A DNA stretch of 60,286 nucleotides, taken from NCBI RefSeq assembly GCF_020832045.1, contig NZ_JAFIFK010000028.1, forward strand, positions 1 through 60,286, given 5' to 3'. The notes under the pieces are model-generated. The model ran no database searches. It was not told the origin of the DNA and saw only the letters and a list, made by a program, of their open reading frames with translations. The translations under genes and the position numbers were made by a program. Below are positions 52,162-60,286 of this stretch, one piece after another (positions within the stretch are counted from its first letter, which is position 1; every line of letters starts with the position of its first letter). Source of the DNA: Halomonas sp. (lineage in GTDB: Bacteria > Pseudomonadota > Gammaproteobacteria > Pseudomonadales > Halomonadaceae).

Positions 52162-53648
52162 TGTACATCGGGGTGGATTGTGGAACCCAGAGCACCAAGG
52201 TGGTGGTCGTCGACATCGACGGCGAGGCGATTCTCGGCGAGGCGAGTCGCCCGCACCGACTGGTAGAGGGCGAGAACGGGCGGAGGGAACAGCAGCCTCA
52301 GGAGTGGGTCGAGGCCTTCCGCGGTGCGTTCGAGGAAGCCACAGGGCGGGCAGGTGTCGAGCGCCGCGCGATTCGTGCCATCGGCGTGTCCGGCCAGCAG
52401 CACGGTATGGTGGCGCTCGACGCCGAGGGTCGGCCGGTGCATCCGGCCAAGCTGTGGTGCGATACCGAAACGGCCGTGCACAACGCCGCACTGGTGGAGC
52501 GCCTGGGCGGCTCGTCGGGATGCCTTGAACGGTTGGGGCTGGTGCTACAGACCGGCTATACCGCCTCCAAGATCGCCTGGCTGCGTGAAGTATGTCCCGA
52601 CGCCTACCGCCGAATCGACACCGTACTGCTGCCCCACGACTACCTCAACTTCTGGCTGACCGGTGAGAAGGTGGCCGAGGCGGGCGACGCCTCGGGTACC
52701 GGTTACTTCGACACCCGCACACGCCGTTGGCGCTACGACGTCTTCGCCGAGATCGCCCCGGAACTCGACCCCGAGAGCGTCCTGCCACGTCTGATCGACT
52801 CTCGCGAGCCCGCCGGTACGTTGCGCCCCGAGCTCGCTCGCGAGCTCGGGCTGTCATCCGACGTGATCGTGGCCAGCGGCGGGGGCGACAACATGCTCGG
52901 TGCCATTGGCACGGGTAACATCGCTCCGGGCATCGTCACTCTGAGCCTCGGAACCTCGGGCACGGTATGCGCCTATTCGCCTCAGCCGGTGCGCGCTGAG
53001 AGCGACATGGTCGCCAATTTCTGCGCCAGCCACGGCGGCTGGCTGCCGCTGATCTGTACCATGAACGTGACATCGGCCAGCACCCTGGTGCGCGAGCTGT
53101 TCGGTCTCGACCTGGCGGCTTTCGGCGAGCGCCTGGCCGCGGCCCCCATAGGTGCCGAGGGGGTGACGGTATTGCCGTTCTTCAATGGCGAACGGGTGCC
53201 GGCGCTGCCCCACGCCACGGCCAGCTTCCTGGGGCTCGACAGCCGCAACCTGACCCAGGCCAACCTGTGCCGGGCGGTGGTGGAGAGTGCGACTTTCGGC
53301 CTGCGCTACGGCCTCGAACTGCTCGGGCCACTGGCGGCCGAGGCAAGCCAGATTCGCCTCATCGGCGGCGGAGCGAGAAGCCCGCTGTGGCGCCAGATGG
53401 TCGCCGACGTGACCGCGACTCCGGTGATCTGCCCCCAGGTAACGGATGCCGCGGCGTTGGGGGCGGCGCTGCAGGCAGCCTGGTGCGAGCGCCGCGAGCT
53501 CTCGTTGAACGCTCTGTGCGAGCGTCTGGTGCATCTCGACGCGGCCTCGCTGGCTGAGCCGAAGGCGGCCAGTGTGCGCGCCTACGAGACGGCCTATGCC
53601 CGCTACCGCGAGGCGCTGGCCGGCCATCATGGCGTCTCGGTGGGCTGA
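52161..53648 (+). CDS. xylB: Xylulokinase
   Basis: Phosphorylates D-xylulose to xylulose 5-phosphate for the pentose phosphate pathway. The 495-residue FGGY-family protein opens MYIGVDCGTQSTKVVVVD and shows ISGQQHGMVALD-like text (GVSGQQHGMVAL), KIAWLREVCPDAY, DASGTGYFDTRTRRW and the second ATP-site block RLIGGGARSPLWRQM. The ATG after AAGGAG is preferred to the GTG one codon earlier. As last gene of the polyol operon it completes a route for D-arabitol or xylitol as well as hexitols. A minus-strand gene converges behind it. Confidence 0.95.
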   Translation: MYIGVDCGTQSTKVVVVDIDGEAILGEASRPHRLVEGENGRREQQPQEWVEAFRGAFEEATGRAGVERRAIRAIGVSGQQHGMVALDAEGRPVHPAKLWCDTETAVHNAALVERLGGSSGCLERLGLVLQTGYTASKIAWLREVCPDAYRRIDTVLLPHDYLNFWLTGEKVAEAGDASGTGYFDTRTRRWRYDVFAEIAPELDPESVLPRLIDSREPAGTLRPELARELGLSSDVIVASGGGDNMLGAIGTGNIAPGIVTLSLGTSGTVCAYSPQPVRAESDMVANFCASHGGWLPLICTMNVTSASTLVRELFGLDLAAFGERLAAAPIGAEGVTVLPFFNGERVPALPHATASFLGLDSRNLTQANLCRAVVESATFGLRYGLELLGPLAAEASQIRLIGGGARSPLWRQMVADVTATPVICPQVTDAAALGAALQAAWCERRELSLNALCERLVHLDAASLAEPKAASVRAYETAYARYREALAGHHGVSVG

Positions 53649-53670
53649 TGCCCGAGCTCGGTCTATACGA

Positions 53671-53982
53671 CTAGAAGGTTTCCAGTCTCCACACGTCGAA
53701 GGCCGGTTCTTCGTAGGGGTGTGCGGCCCGCAGGGCCTCGATGGCGTCATGGATCAGCTCATCCTGGCACACCATCTCCACTTTCACTTCTTCGACTTTT
53801 TCCAGCTCGCCGACCTGGCCGATGTGCGGGCTGGCGCCGTCGAGTGGACGAAACTGGCCGGTGCCACGGGTCTCGAAGCAGCACGCCTCGTAGTCGCCGA
53901 TGCGCCCGGCGCCGGTGACGAACACGGCTTCCTTGACGGCTTCGACATCTTCCAGCGGTACGAAGAAGGCAAGCTTGTACAT
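53671..53982 (-). CDS. NIF3/YqfO-like small protein
   Basis: A 103-residue single-domain protein of the group related to the inserted CutA-like domain of NIF3/YqfO proteins: it starts YKLAFFVPLEDVEAVKEAVFVTGAGRIGDYEACCFETRGTGQFRP and ends HPYEEPAFDVWRLETF, the H-P-Y-E-E-P-A-(F/Y)-D pattern being diagnostic. The fold forms small trimers; no biochemical role is established. It has one CC pair. It stands alone, converging on xylB with 22 bases between. Confidence 0.85.
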   Translation of the reverse strand: MYKLAFFVPLEDVEAVKEAVFVTGAGRIGDYEACCFETRGTGQFRPLDGASPHIGQVGELEKVEEVKVEMVCQDELIHDAIEALRAAHPYEEPAFDVWRLETF

Positions 53983-54125
53983 CGTTTTCTCCTTGTCACG
54001 ATCTCAGCTGGTTGAACATGCCCGATTCCAGGCGGGGACGGCTTCCGTATTTAGCCCCCTGTTTTTGCCACACCTGGCTGCCAGCGTCAGCCTTTGAGTC
54101 CACCCAAGTTGCATAACAAAAAATA

Positions 54126-54146
54126 CTTGTCCAAAAATTATACAAG
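54126..54146. promoter_or_regulatory. Inverted repeat and promoter candidate of the fasciclin gene
   Basis: CTTGT and ACAAG lie 11 bases apart in an AT-rich stretch; the TTGTCC start of the left arm is 15 bases before TATAGT, a fair -35/-10 pair, so a protein bound here would cover the promoter. The right half TATACAAG also occurs as part of the TTGTATACAA palindrome upstream of the YtoQ gene. Confidence 0.4.
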
Positions 54147-54218
54147 ATATAGTCTATGTATAGGGTGTGTCGCACTCGGCGCTTCACCCACTACGTTCAC
54201 CTTTGAGGAAATACCCTG

Positions 54219-54725
54219 ATGAAAACGATTCAAGTGGTAGCCATGAAGTGGATGGGAGCAGGCCTTTTGGGTGTGATGATGGCGGGTACCGCTCAAGCCG
54301 GTAGCCACGGTGAGAAGCAGGATATCGTCGATACTGCCGTGGCAGCCGGCCAGTTCGAGACATTGGCTGCTGCACTGGAAGCCGCTGGGCTGGTGGAGAC
54401 CCTCAAGGGTGATGGCCCGTTCACCGTCTTTGCTCCCACAGACGAAGCTTTCGCTGCACTGCCCGAGGGCACCGTGGAAAGCTTGCTGGAACCGGAAAAC
54501 CGCGAGCAGTTGCAGGCCGTACTGACCTATCACGTCGTTGCCGGTAACGTCATGGCCGAAGATGCAATGGGGCTGGACAGCGCCACTACCGTACAAGGCC
54601 AGGACGTTACCATCACCACCATGGACGGCAGCGTGATGATCAACGACGCCACGGTGATCCAGGCCGATATCGAGGCGAGCAACGGCGTCATTCACGTCAT
54701 CGACAGCGTGCTCCTGCCCGAGTGA
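54219..54725 (+). CDS. Exported fasciclin (FAS1)-domain protein
   Basis: A 168-residue protein with a signal peptide ([20 protein letters not shown]) and one FAS1 domain: H1 motif [16 protein letters not shown] and H2-like [12 protein letters not shown] and the C-terminal [14 protein letters not shown]. Bacterial single-FAS1 proteins are periplasmic or secreted, with roles in adhesion or light/oxidative-stress responses. The 236-bp upstream region is AT-rich with a promoter candidate; a terminator closes the gene. Highly acidic mature part fits a halophile's export product. Confidence 0.9.
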   Translation: MKTIQVVAMKWMGAGLLGVMMAGTAQAGSHGEKQDIVDTAVAAGQFETLAAALEAAGLVETLKGDGPFTVFAPTDEAFAALPEGTVESLLEPENREQLQAVLTYHVVAGNVMAEDAMGLDSATTVQGQDVTITTMDGSVMINDATVIQADIEASNGVIHVIDSVLLPE

Positions 54726-54753
54726 TCACAGCCAGCCCTTGCTGTGTCCACTT

Positions 54754-54777
54754 GCCACCCTGCGGGGTGGCTTTTTT
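54754..54777 (+). terminator. Terminator of the fasciclin gene
   Basis: GCCACCC/GGGTGGC, 4-base loop, followed by TTTTTT. Confidence 0.92.
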
Positions 54778-54851
54778 ATGGCAATAGTCGCCAAGGGCAC
54801 GGGCATGGCATGGTGGCGGTAATGACATGGCCGAATGCCCAAGGAGGGAAC

Positions 54852-55691
54852 ATGGATCGCGCGCTCACGGCTCTGCTCGAATCTCACGGCCTTTCTCCAC
54901 AGGGAAGGCTGCGGGGCTTGGGAGGCGGGGACATAGCGGCCGTCTATTGGCTGGAGACGAGCCAGGGGCCAGTGGTGGCCAAGCAGGACGATGCGCAGCG
55001 CCTAGCCGGCGAGGCGGATGGATTGCGGGCACTGCGCGAGGCAGAGACGTCGCTGCGGGTGCCCGAGGTGCTGGCACTGGGCGACGGCTGGCTGGTGATG
55101 GAGGCGCTGGAGAGCGGCTCGCGCTCGCAGCACTCGGCAGCTGCTCTGGGTGAGGGGCTTCGTCAACTTCACTCGGTCGGTGCCGATGAACACGGCTGGC
55201 CGCGCGACAACGCCTGTGGCCGTACCCCTCAGCCCAATGCCCCCATCTCGGACGGGCGTGCGTTCCAGCGCGAGCGGCGCCTGCTGCCGCTGGCTCGCGC
55301 CTGTTATCAGCGTGGGCTACTGGACGACCAGCTGCGTCGGCGCATCGAAGCCGTGGCGCAAACTCTCGAAGCGTGGCTCCCGAACGTTCCGGCAAGTCTC
55401 GTACACGGCGACTTGTGGAGCGGCAACGTGCTACACACCCCGCAAGGGCCCGCGGTCATCGACCCCGCGGTATACCGCCATTACCCCGAGGTGGATCTGG
55501 CCATGCTGACGCTGTTCGGTTCGCCTGGCGATGCCTTCTTCGAAGCCTACTGGGATGATAATGCTCCTGCCGACTGGCCGCGGCGGGAGGCGCTGTTTCA
55601 GCTCTACCCGTTGCTCAACCATTTGCTGCTGTTCGGGGGTAGCTATCGAAGTGGCGTGGAGCGCACGCTAGCCACCGTCGAGCAATGGTAA
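54852..55691 (+). CDS. Fructosamine kinase-family protein
   Basis: A 279-residue kinase of the FN3K/aminoglycoside phosphotransferase fold, which phosphorylates sugar adducts on proteins to remove glycation. Visible: the ATP-binding start LGGGDIAAVYWLETSQGPVVAKQ, LVHGDLWSGNVL with the catalytic Asp, and AVIDPAVYRHYPEVDLAML with the metal-binding Asp, all typical of FN3K. AAGGAGG precedes the ATG. It follows the fasciclin terminator and is 104 bases before the LpxR-like gene. Confidence 0.9.
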   Translation: MDRALTALLESHGLSPQGRLRGLGGGDIAAVYWLETSQGPVVAKQDDAQRLAGEADGLRALREAETSLRVPEVLALGDGWLVMEALESGSRSQHSAAALGEGLRQLHSVGADEHGWPRDNACGRTPQPNAPISDGRAFQRERRLLPLARACYQRGLLDDQLRRRIEAVAQTLEAWLPNVPASLVHGDLWSGNVLHTPQGPAVIDPAVYRHYPEVDLAMLTLFGSPGDAFFEAYWDDNAPADWPRREALFQLYPLLNHLLLFGGSYRSGVERTLATVEQW

Positions 55692-55740
55692 CGAGGATCG
55701 TTTCATTCAAGGGTATGTTTGAATCCTCTTGCTCGGGAAC

Positions 55741-55774
55741 GCGAGTAGTACATACAATCATGAATGTTACTCGC
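55741..55774 (+). promoter_or_regulatory. Inverted repeat upstream of the LpxR-like gene
   Basis: GCGAGTA and TACTCGC are perfect 7-bp arms; inside them ACAT and ATGT add four pairs with a 2-base bulge. It ends 21 bases before the ATG, so it can be an operator or a 5' leader hairpin. Confidence 0.45.
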
Positions 55775-55795
55775 TTACTCAAGGAAGAGAACCTC

Positions 55796-56776
55796 ATGAA
55801 AAGAGGAATTTGCGGTCTCATTGGTAGGATTGCCATTGGATGTCTGCTGGCGTCGCCGGTTTTTGCAAGTTCGGGTGTCGTGACACTGCAGGTGGACAAC
55901 GACGGCATGGTCAGCAGCGACGACGACCATTACACCTCGGGCGTAGAGCTGCTCTGGACCCAGCCGGTCACTCCTCAGCATTGGAGCCAGCGCATCGCAG
56001 GCGGCTGGTTCGGCTCGGTGGATGTCCTCAGCTATCACCTGAGCTACCGCATGTATACGCCGGAGGAGGTGGAGCGTCGCGACCTGATCGAGGACGATCG
56101 TCCCTACGCCGGCCTGATACTGGGCGGCCTGGCGCTGTATGGACGAGAGCCGCTGCGTGGCGCCTGGCACCGCGAGGATGCGCTTCAGCTCGATATTGGT
56201 GTCGTCGGGCCGATGACCTCCGCCGACAGCGTGCAACGTGAGGTGCATCGTTTCACCAATAGCCAGCGGCCCCGCGGCTGGTCCCATCAGTTGGGCAATG
56301 AGCCCATCCTCAACGTGGGGTATCGCCGCCACTGGTGGCACAACCTGTCGCTGGGGTGGCTCGAGATGCAGCACGGCCCCGGCTTGTCGGCGGCGCTCGG
56401 TAATCTGCTGGTTCAGGCCGGCGGTGGCTACGGCCTGCGTCTTGGTCGTGGGCTCGACAACAGCATGGGTTGGCCCTCTCTGAGCATTGAGCGAGGGGGC
56501 TACCGACAGGTTTCGACATCGCCGGGCAGCGGCTGGAATCTCTTCGCCGCACTCCAGGGGCGCTACGTGGCGCATAACCTGCTGTTGGACGGCAATACCG
56601 TACGCGACAGTCATTCAGTCGATCGTCGCGAGTTGGTCGGCGATGCGGTTGTCGGCGTGGCGCTCACCTGGGAGCGTTGGGAGATGAGCCTGGCCCACAT
56701 CTGGCGCAGCAAGGAGTTCGAGGAGCAGGATGGGGGCACCGTGCACGGTGCGCTGTCGCTAAGCTATCGGCTTTGA
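55796..56776 (+). CDS. LpxR-like lipid A 3'-O-deacylase family protein (DUF2219)
   Basis: Outer-membrane beta-barrel protein of the LpxR/DUF2219 family, which trims acyl chains from lipid A. The 326-residue product has a signal peptide (CGLIGRIAIGCLLASPVFAS), the opening VVTLQVDNDGMVSSDDDHYTSGVELLWTQ with the conserved N-D and D-x-x-Y-T-S-G motif, and DDRPYAGLILGGLALYG, a hallmark of the family. It ends LSLSYRL with a C-terminal hydrophobic/aromatic barrel pattern. AAGGAAG sets the start at MKRGICG. With the LpxL-type acyltransferase and AsmA-like gene elsewhere it adds to lipid A handling. Confidence 0.85.
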   Translation: MKRGICGLIGRIAIGCLLASPVFASSGVVTLQVDNDGMVSSDDDHYTSGVELLWTQPVTPQHWSQRIAGGWFGSVDVLSYHLSYRMYTPEEVERRDLIEDDRPYAGLILGGLALYGREPLRGAWHREDALQLDIGVVGPMTSADSVQREVHRFTNSQRPRGWSHQLGNEPILNVGYRRHWWHNLSLGWLEMQHGPGLSAALGNLLVQAGGGYGLRLGRGLDNSMGWPSLSIERGGYRQVSTSPGSGWNLFAALQGRYVAHNLLLDGNTVRDSHSVDRRELVGDAVVGVALTWERWEMSLAHIWRSKEFEEQDGGTVHGALSLSYRL

Positions 56777-56794
56777 GCAGCTCTCTTGTCCATT

Positions 56795-56819
56795 GGCCGC
56801 CCCGGTTCCCGGGGCGGCC
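56795..56819. terminator. Convergent hairpin between LpxR-like gene and cynS
   Basis: GGCCGCCCCGG/CCGGGGCGGCC, 11 pairs with a 3-base loop; no T-run on either strand. Confidence 0.55.
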
Positions 56820-56831
56820 AGGTGAGCTTGC

Positions 56832-57272
56832 TTACCAGGCCTTGTAGGGTAGGAACTTGCCGTTGAGGGTGAGTAGCACCCGGTCGCCTTTGGGGTCCTC
56901 GATCTTGTCCATTTCCATGGTGAAGTCGATGGCGCTCATGATGCCGTCGCCGAATTTCTCCTGCACCACGTCCTTCAGCGTCTCGCCGTAAACGCCCACC
57001 ACCTCGTAGAGCCGGTAGATGAAGGGATCCTGAGGGATCGCCTCGTCCCAGGCCTTGGTGGGGAAGGCCTGCAGCGCTTCGGCCACGTCGCTTTCCACTT
57101 CCAGCACGTCGCACAGCTTGTGGGCCACGTCATGGTCGGCGCTGTTCATGCCGTAACAGGCCGAGGCGGTCCATACTGGTGACATGCCGACGGCGCTGGC
57201 GATTTCGTCCCAGCTCATTTTCTTGCGGGCCTTGGCGGCGAGCAGGGTGTGGCGCATCTCGAGTTTATCCAT
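56832..57272 (-). CDS. cynS: Cyanate hydratase (cyanase)
   Basis: Decomposes cyanate with bicarbonate to ammonia and CO2. The 146-residue product has the N-terminal helical DNA-binding-like domain (LAAKARKKMSWDEIASAVGMSPVWTASACYG) and the catalytic C-domain with DPFIYRLYEVVGVYGETLKDVVQEKFGDGIMSAIDF, in which the conserved Arg, Glu and Ser of cyanase can be seen. Length is as usual. AGGAG precedes the ATG, and the start overlaps the 3' end of the ABC ATPase gene by eight bases. No carbonic anhydrase gene (cynT) is present in the visible part. Confidence 0.96.
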   Translation of the reverse strand: MDKLEMRHTLLAAKARKKMSWDEIASAVGMSPVWTASACYGMNSADHDVAHKLCDVLEVESDVAEALQAFPTKAWDEAIPQDPFIYRLYEVVGVYGETLKDVVQEKFGDGIMSAIDFTMEMDKIEDPKGDRVLLTLNGKFLPYKAW

Positions 57273-58212
57273 GATGGCTCTCCTTGGGAGTGACAGTGAC
57301 CAGCTTGGGTGGGGCAGATGCCTGGGCATCGGCCTTGCGGAACGTAACCGAGGCGCTTGCCTCGGCAACGGGGTTGACCGAGCGGGGGTAATGCAGGCCG
57401 CGCCTATCCTGAGGAGCGGTTCGCAGTTCACTGGCGCGGTTGACCAGGAAATCGACCAGATAATTGCGCAGGGTGTAGAAATGCGGATGCTTGACGATCT
57501 CGCCACGCGAGCGCGGCCGCGGTAGGTCGATCTCCACGGCTTCGGCGATGCGAGCCTCGGGGCCGTTGGTCATCAGGAAGATGCGGTCGGCCAGCAGGAT
57601 CGCCTCGTCCACATCGTGAGTGATCATGAACACCGTCTGACGGTCCTGGCTCCAGATCTTCAGCAATTCGTCCTGAATCACTCCGCGCGTCAGTGCATCG
57701 AGTGCACCGAAGGGCTCGTCGAGCAGCAGCAGTTCCGGCTTGGTGGCGAATGCCCGGGCGATGCTGACTCGCTGGCGCATACCGCCCGAGAGCTGCGCCG
57801 GCTTGCGCATGACGACTTCCTTCAGACCGACCATTTCCAGATATTGCAGGCTGTGATCGGTAACCTGACTCTCTTTCCACTCCTTCCAGCGAGCGCGTAC
57901 GCCAAAACGCACGTTATCCAGTGCGGTGAGCCACGGCAGCAGGCTGTAGTTCTGGAACACCACGCCGCGTTTCAGGCTGGGGCCACCGATCTCGCGCCCA
58001 TCCATGATCATGGCGCCTTCGCTAAGGCTATCTAGGCCGGCGAGGGCGTTCATGATGGTCGACTTCCCGCAGCCGGAGTGACCGATGATGCAAACGAACT
58101 CGCCCTTCTGCAGCTGGAAACTGACGTTTTCGAAGACCGTGAGGTCGGGACTGCCCTTGATGCCGGGAAAGCGCTTGGCAGCTTGCTGAACTTCCACGAA
58201 GGCATGACTCAT
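57265..58212 (-). CDS. Nitrate/cyanate-type ABC transporter ATP-binding protein
   Basis: A 315-residue ATPase of the NrtD/CynD/SsuB group. It shows Walker A GHSGCGKST, Q-loop FQNYSLLPWLTALDNV, signature LSGGMRQRVSIARA, Walker B LLLLDEPFGALDALTR and switch His in ITHDVDEAILLADRI, and IFLMTNGPEARIAE as in the NrtD group. The C-terminus has about 60 extra residues rich in Ser/Ala/Pro. Placed between the permease gene and cynS, it most likely drives cyanate uptake. The cynS start lies within its last codons, an unusual eight-base overlap. Confidence 0.92.
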   Translation of the reverse strand: MSHAFVEVQQAAKRFPGIKGSPDLTVFENVSFQLQKGEFVCIIGHSGCGKSTIMNALAGLDSLSEGAMIMDGREIGGPSLKRGVVFQNYSLLPWLTALDNVRFGVRARWKEWKESQVTDHSLQYLEMVGLKEVVMRKPAQLSGGMRQRVSIARAFATKPELLLLDEPFGALDALTRGVIQDELLKIWSQDRQTVFMITHDVDEAILLADRIFLMTNGPEARIAEAVEIDLPRPRSRGEIVKHPHFYTLRNYLVDFLVNRASELRTAPQDRRGLHYPRSVNPVAEASASVTFRKADAQASAPPKLVTVTPKESHHG

Positions 58213-58218
58213 GGCGCT

Positions 58219-59079
58219 TTACTCCTGGTAGGTGACCAGCCGGGCGATCGACGAGAGCGCAAGGTCGAGCAGCATGCCCACCACGCCGATCACCAGAATG
58301 GCGAAGATCACACTGGTCAGATCGAGATTGTTCCATTCGTTCCACACGTAGTAGCCGATGCCGGTGCCGCCCACGAGCATCTCGGCGGCGACGATGACAA
58401 GCCAGGCAATGCCGATAGAGATACGCATGCCGGTGAGAATGGTGGGGGCAGCGGCAGGCAGGATTACCTTGAAGGCGGTCTTCAGTGGCGAAAGCTCATG
58501 GGTACGGGCCACGTTGACCCAGTCGTCACGTACGCCGGCCACGCCGAAGGCGGTGTTGAGCAGCATCGGCCAGATCGAACAGATGAAGATCACGAATATC
58601 GCCGAGGCTTCGGCATCGCGAATGATGAACAAGGCCAGCGGCATCCACGCCAGCGGTGAGATCGGGCGCAGAACCTGAATGTAGGGATTCAATGCACGGT
58701 ACATCAGTGGCGACATGCCGATCAGAAAGCCCACGGGAATGGCGATGGCTGCGGCCATCAAGTAGCCCGTCAGCACGCGATAGAGCGAGTACCCAAGCTG
58801 AATACCGATCCCCTTGTCGTTGGGGCCGGCATCGTAGAAGGGGTTGGAAAGTTCGACCCAGGCGCGTTCGAAAATTGCCGAGGGTGGCGGTACTCGCGCC
58901 GTTTCGTCGGCGCCTCCCATCAGGAGTTCGTACTCGCTGAGCTCCGCTCCCGCCCCACCGAGTATGGGGGCACGATTGAGGCCTTCCCATAGCCCCAGAC
59001 CGACGATGAGCAGCAGTACGGTCAACAGCGTGGCGCGGGTGTTGAGGTTCAGTTTCCATTCAGTGGTGGTGCGATCCAT
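58219..59079 (-). CDS. Nitrate/cyanate-type ABC transporter permease
   Basis: A 286-residue inner-membrane permease of the NrtB/SsuC type with six predicted helices. The first helix is TLLTVLLLIVGLGLWEGL and a periplasmic segment follows (ELSEYELLMGGADETARVPPPSAIFERAWVEL). The cytosolic EAA-type loop reads DDWVNVARTHELSPLKTAFKVILPAAAPTILTGMRI. It lies six bases before the ATPase gene and one base after the binding-protein gene, so the three form one operon with cynS. Confidence 0.92.
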   Translation of the reverse strand: MDRTTTEWKLNLNTRATLLTVLLLIVGLGLWEGLNRAPILGGAGAELSEYELLMGGADETARVPPPSAIFERAWVELSNPFYDAGPNDKGIGIQLGYSLYRVLTGYLMAAAIAIPVGFLIGMSPLMYRALNPYIQVLRPISPLAWMPLALFIIRDAEASAIFVIFICSIWPMLLNTAFGVAGVRDDWVNVARTHELSPLKTAFKVILPAAAPTILTGMRISIGIAWLVIVAAEMLVGGTGIGYYVWNEWNNLDLTSVIFAILVIGVVGMLLDLALSSIARLVTYQE

Positions 59080-59080
59080 G

Positions 59081-60271
59081 TCAGCTCCTCCTCAGTGCGA
59101 AGCTTTCGACATAGGCTTCAGGCTGGGTGTAGTCGAAGGTCTTGCCCATGATCTGGAACTGACGAGCGTTCTCCTCCGGTGCGTCGTAGCCCAGTTCGCG
59201 CATCACCTCACGGGCATCGGTGGCGAGATAGACGTCGCGGGCGATCTGCTGGTAATCCACATCGCCGTCGATATAGCCCCAGCGCTTCATTTGGGTGAGG
59301 ATCCAGATCGCCATCGAATGCCAGGGGAAAGGGTCGAAGTCGATACGGTCGGGCACGTTCTGCACGTTGCCCAAGCCGTCGGCGAAACGCCCGGTCAGTA
59401 CCTGCTCGATCACCGTCACCGGCTGGTTGAGATAGGCGGCAGGAGCAATGGCTTCGGCTATCTCGGAGCGGTTGGCCGGATCGGAGGAGTATTGGGTAGC
59501 ATCGATGATGGCCCGCAGCAGCGCACCATAGGTATTGGGATTCTCGCGGGCGAAGCGCGCGCTGGTAGCGAAGGCGCAGCACGGATGACCTTCCCAGATC
59601 TCCTTGGTAAGCAGATGAATGAAGCCGATCCGCTCGTAGACCGCGCGCTGGTTGAAGGGGTCGGGAGAGAGGAAGCCGTCGATATTGCCGGCGCGCAGGT
59701 TGGCGACCATTTCGGGGGGCGGGATCACCCGGATCTGAATGTCCTGATCGGGATCGAGTCCGTGTTCGGCCACGTAATAGCGCAGCAGGAAGTTGTGCAT
59801 CGAATATTCGAAAGGCACGCCGAAGGTGAAGCCGCGCCATTTCTCGGGATCACGCTTGTCCTGGTGGTCGTTGCGCAACACGATGGCCTGGCCGTTGATG
59901 TTCTCTATGGCAGGGGCGATGAAGTGACGCGTGCTGGAACCCGCACCCAACGTCATGGCCAAGGGCATCGGGGTGAGCATATGGGCTGCATCGAAGCGGT
60001 CGTTCAGGGAGTTGTCGCGAATCAGCGCCCAGCCGGCAGCCTTGATAACGTTGACGTCGAGCCCGTAGCGCTCATAGAAACCCATCGGATGGGCCATGAT
60101 GATCGGCGTGGCACAGGTGATGGGGATGAAGCCGATGTCGAGCTGAGGCTTTTCCAGAGGCCCCATGCTCTCCTGGGCGGCGGCCTTGATCGCACTGAGT
60201 GGAAGAATGCTCGCCAAGGCAGCGGCCATCGTGCCGCCACCCACCAGCTTCATGAATTGACGCCGATGCAT
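59081..60271 (-). CDS. Tat-exported NrtA/CynA-like ABC substrate-binding protein
   Basis: A 396-residue binding protein of the nitrate/bicarbonate/cyanate family. It begins with a twin-arginine signal (MHRRQFMKLVGGGTMAAALASILPLSA), then LDIGFIPITCATPIIMAHPMGFYERYGLDVNVIKAAGW, the typical opening of NrtA/CmpA-type proteins, with GAGSSTRHFIAPAIENINGQAIVLRNDHQDKRDP and WHSMAIWILTQMKRWG later. It is the first visible gene of the cyn-like operon; the ATG is 15 bases from the window edge, so the promoter is outside. With cynS at the end, cyanate is the likely ligand, though nitrate cannot be excluded. Confidence 0.93.
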   Translation of the reverse strand: MHRRQFMKLVGGGTMAAALASILPLSAIKAAAQESMGPLEKPQLDIGFIPITCATPIIMAHPMGFYERYGLDVNVIKAAGWALIRDNSLNDRFDAAHMLTPMPLAMTLGAGSSTRHFIAPAIENINGQAIVLRNDHQDKRDPEKWRGFTFGVPFEYSMHNFLLRYYVAEHGLDPDQDIQIRVIPPPEMVANLRAGNIDGFLSPDPFNQRAVYERIGFIHLLTKEIWEGHPCCAFATSARFARENPNTYGALLRAIIDATQYSSDPANRSEIAEAIAPAAYLNQPVTVIEQVLTGRFADGLGNVQNVPDRIDFDPFPWHSMAIWILTQMKRWGYIDGDVDYQQIARDVYLATDAREVMRELGYDAPEENARQFQIMGKTFDYTQPEAYVESFALRRS

Positions 60272-60286
60272 GTCGCTATGGCCGAA

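Overview
The window looks like part of a chromosome from a high-GC, salt-tolerant gammaproteobacterium of the Halomonas type. This is inferred from gene content, base composition and gene style; no rRNA or other marker is present. I see no insertion sequence, prophage, tRNA or CRISPR array. Almost all DNA is coding and no gene-free stretch exceeds 300 bases. The left edge cuts through pta, and the right edge falls just upstream of a cyanate/nitrate-type binding protein gene.

Layout. 1-3.8 kb: acetate activation (pta-ackA) divergent from an EamA exporter, then a small outer-membrane barrel protein. 3.8-8 kb: an orphan CARF protein of the Card1/DUF1887 type with a damaged nuclease motif, and a thiamine unit (TPP riboswitch, tenA, thiC). 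8-15.6 kb: envelope genes (a 1123-residue AsmA-like protein built of alternating repeats, a LpxL-type acyltransferase), a VOC protein, a methyltransferase and an MFS transporter. 15.7-21 kb: an acyl-CoA catabolic operon (dehydrogenase, ligase, 3-hydroxyacyl-CoA dehydrogenase, enoyl-CoA hydratase). 21-24.5 kb: small single genes (EamA, Rieske, DUF5666-like, MOSC, YtoQ) and a candidate small RNA.

24.5-38.6 kb is a copper/metal and envelope-stress block: DUF411 protein with a 50-residue membrane partner, YncE-like beta-propeller, Cu(I) P-type ATPase, Spy/CpxP-like protein, lgt-cls-L,D-transpeptidase, His-rich cytochrome c and a Tat-exported multicopper oxidase, followed by a decayed copy of that oxidase's 3' end. 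Four small exported Cys-containing proteins ending in RPPR plus one or two residues each stand directly 5' of one of these genes. At three of the four junctions the stop codon of the small ORF lies in one arm of an RNA stem whose other arm covers or abuts the next gene's Shine-Dalgarno sequence. This is the layout of arrest-peptide regulators (SecM; copper-linked CutF and CruR) and is the most interesting feature here.

38.6-42.8 kb: a FixJ/FixL-like two-component pair translationally coupled to a prolyl-hydroxylase-like oxygenase, and two Nudix hydrolases. 42.9-53.7 kb: a polyol operon (SorC regulator, MtlEFGK/SmoEFGK-type ABC transporter, HAD phosphatase, SDR sorbitol dehydrogenase, P-loop kinase, mannitol 2-dehydrogenase, xylulokinase) that would take up sorbitol, mannitol and D-arabitol-like polyols and deliver fructose or xylulose 5-phosphate. 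53.7-56.8 kb: NIF3-like, fasciclin, fructosamine-kinase-like and LpxR-like genes. 56.8-60.3 kb: cyanase with an NrtABD-type ABC importer.
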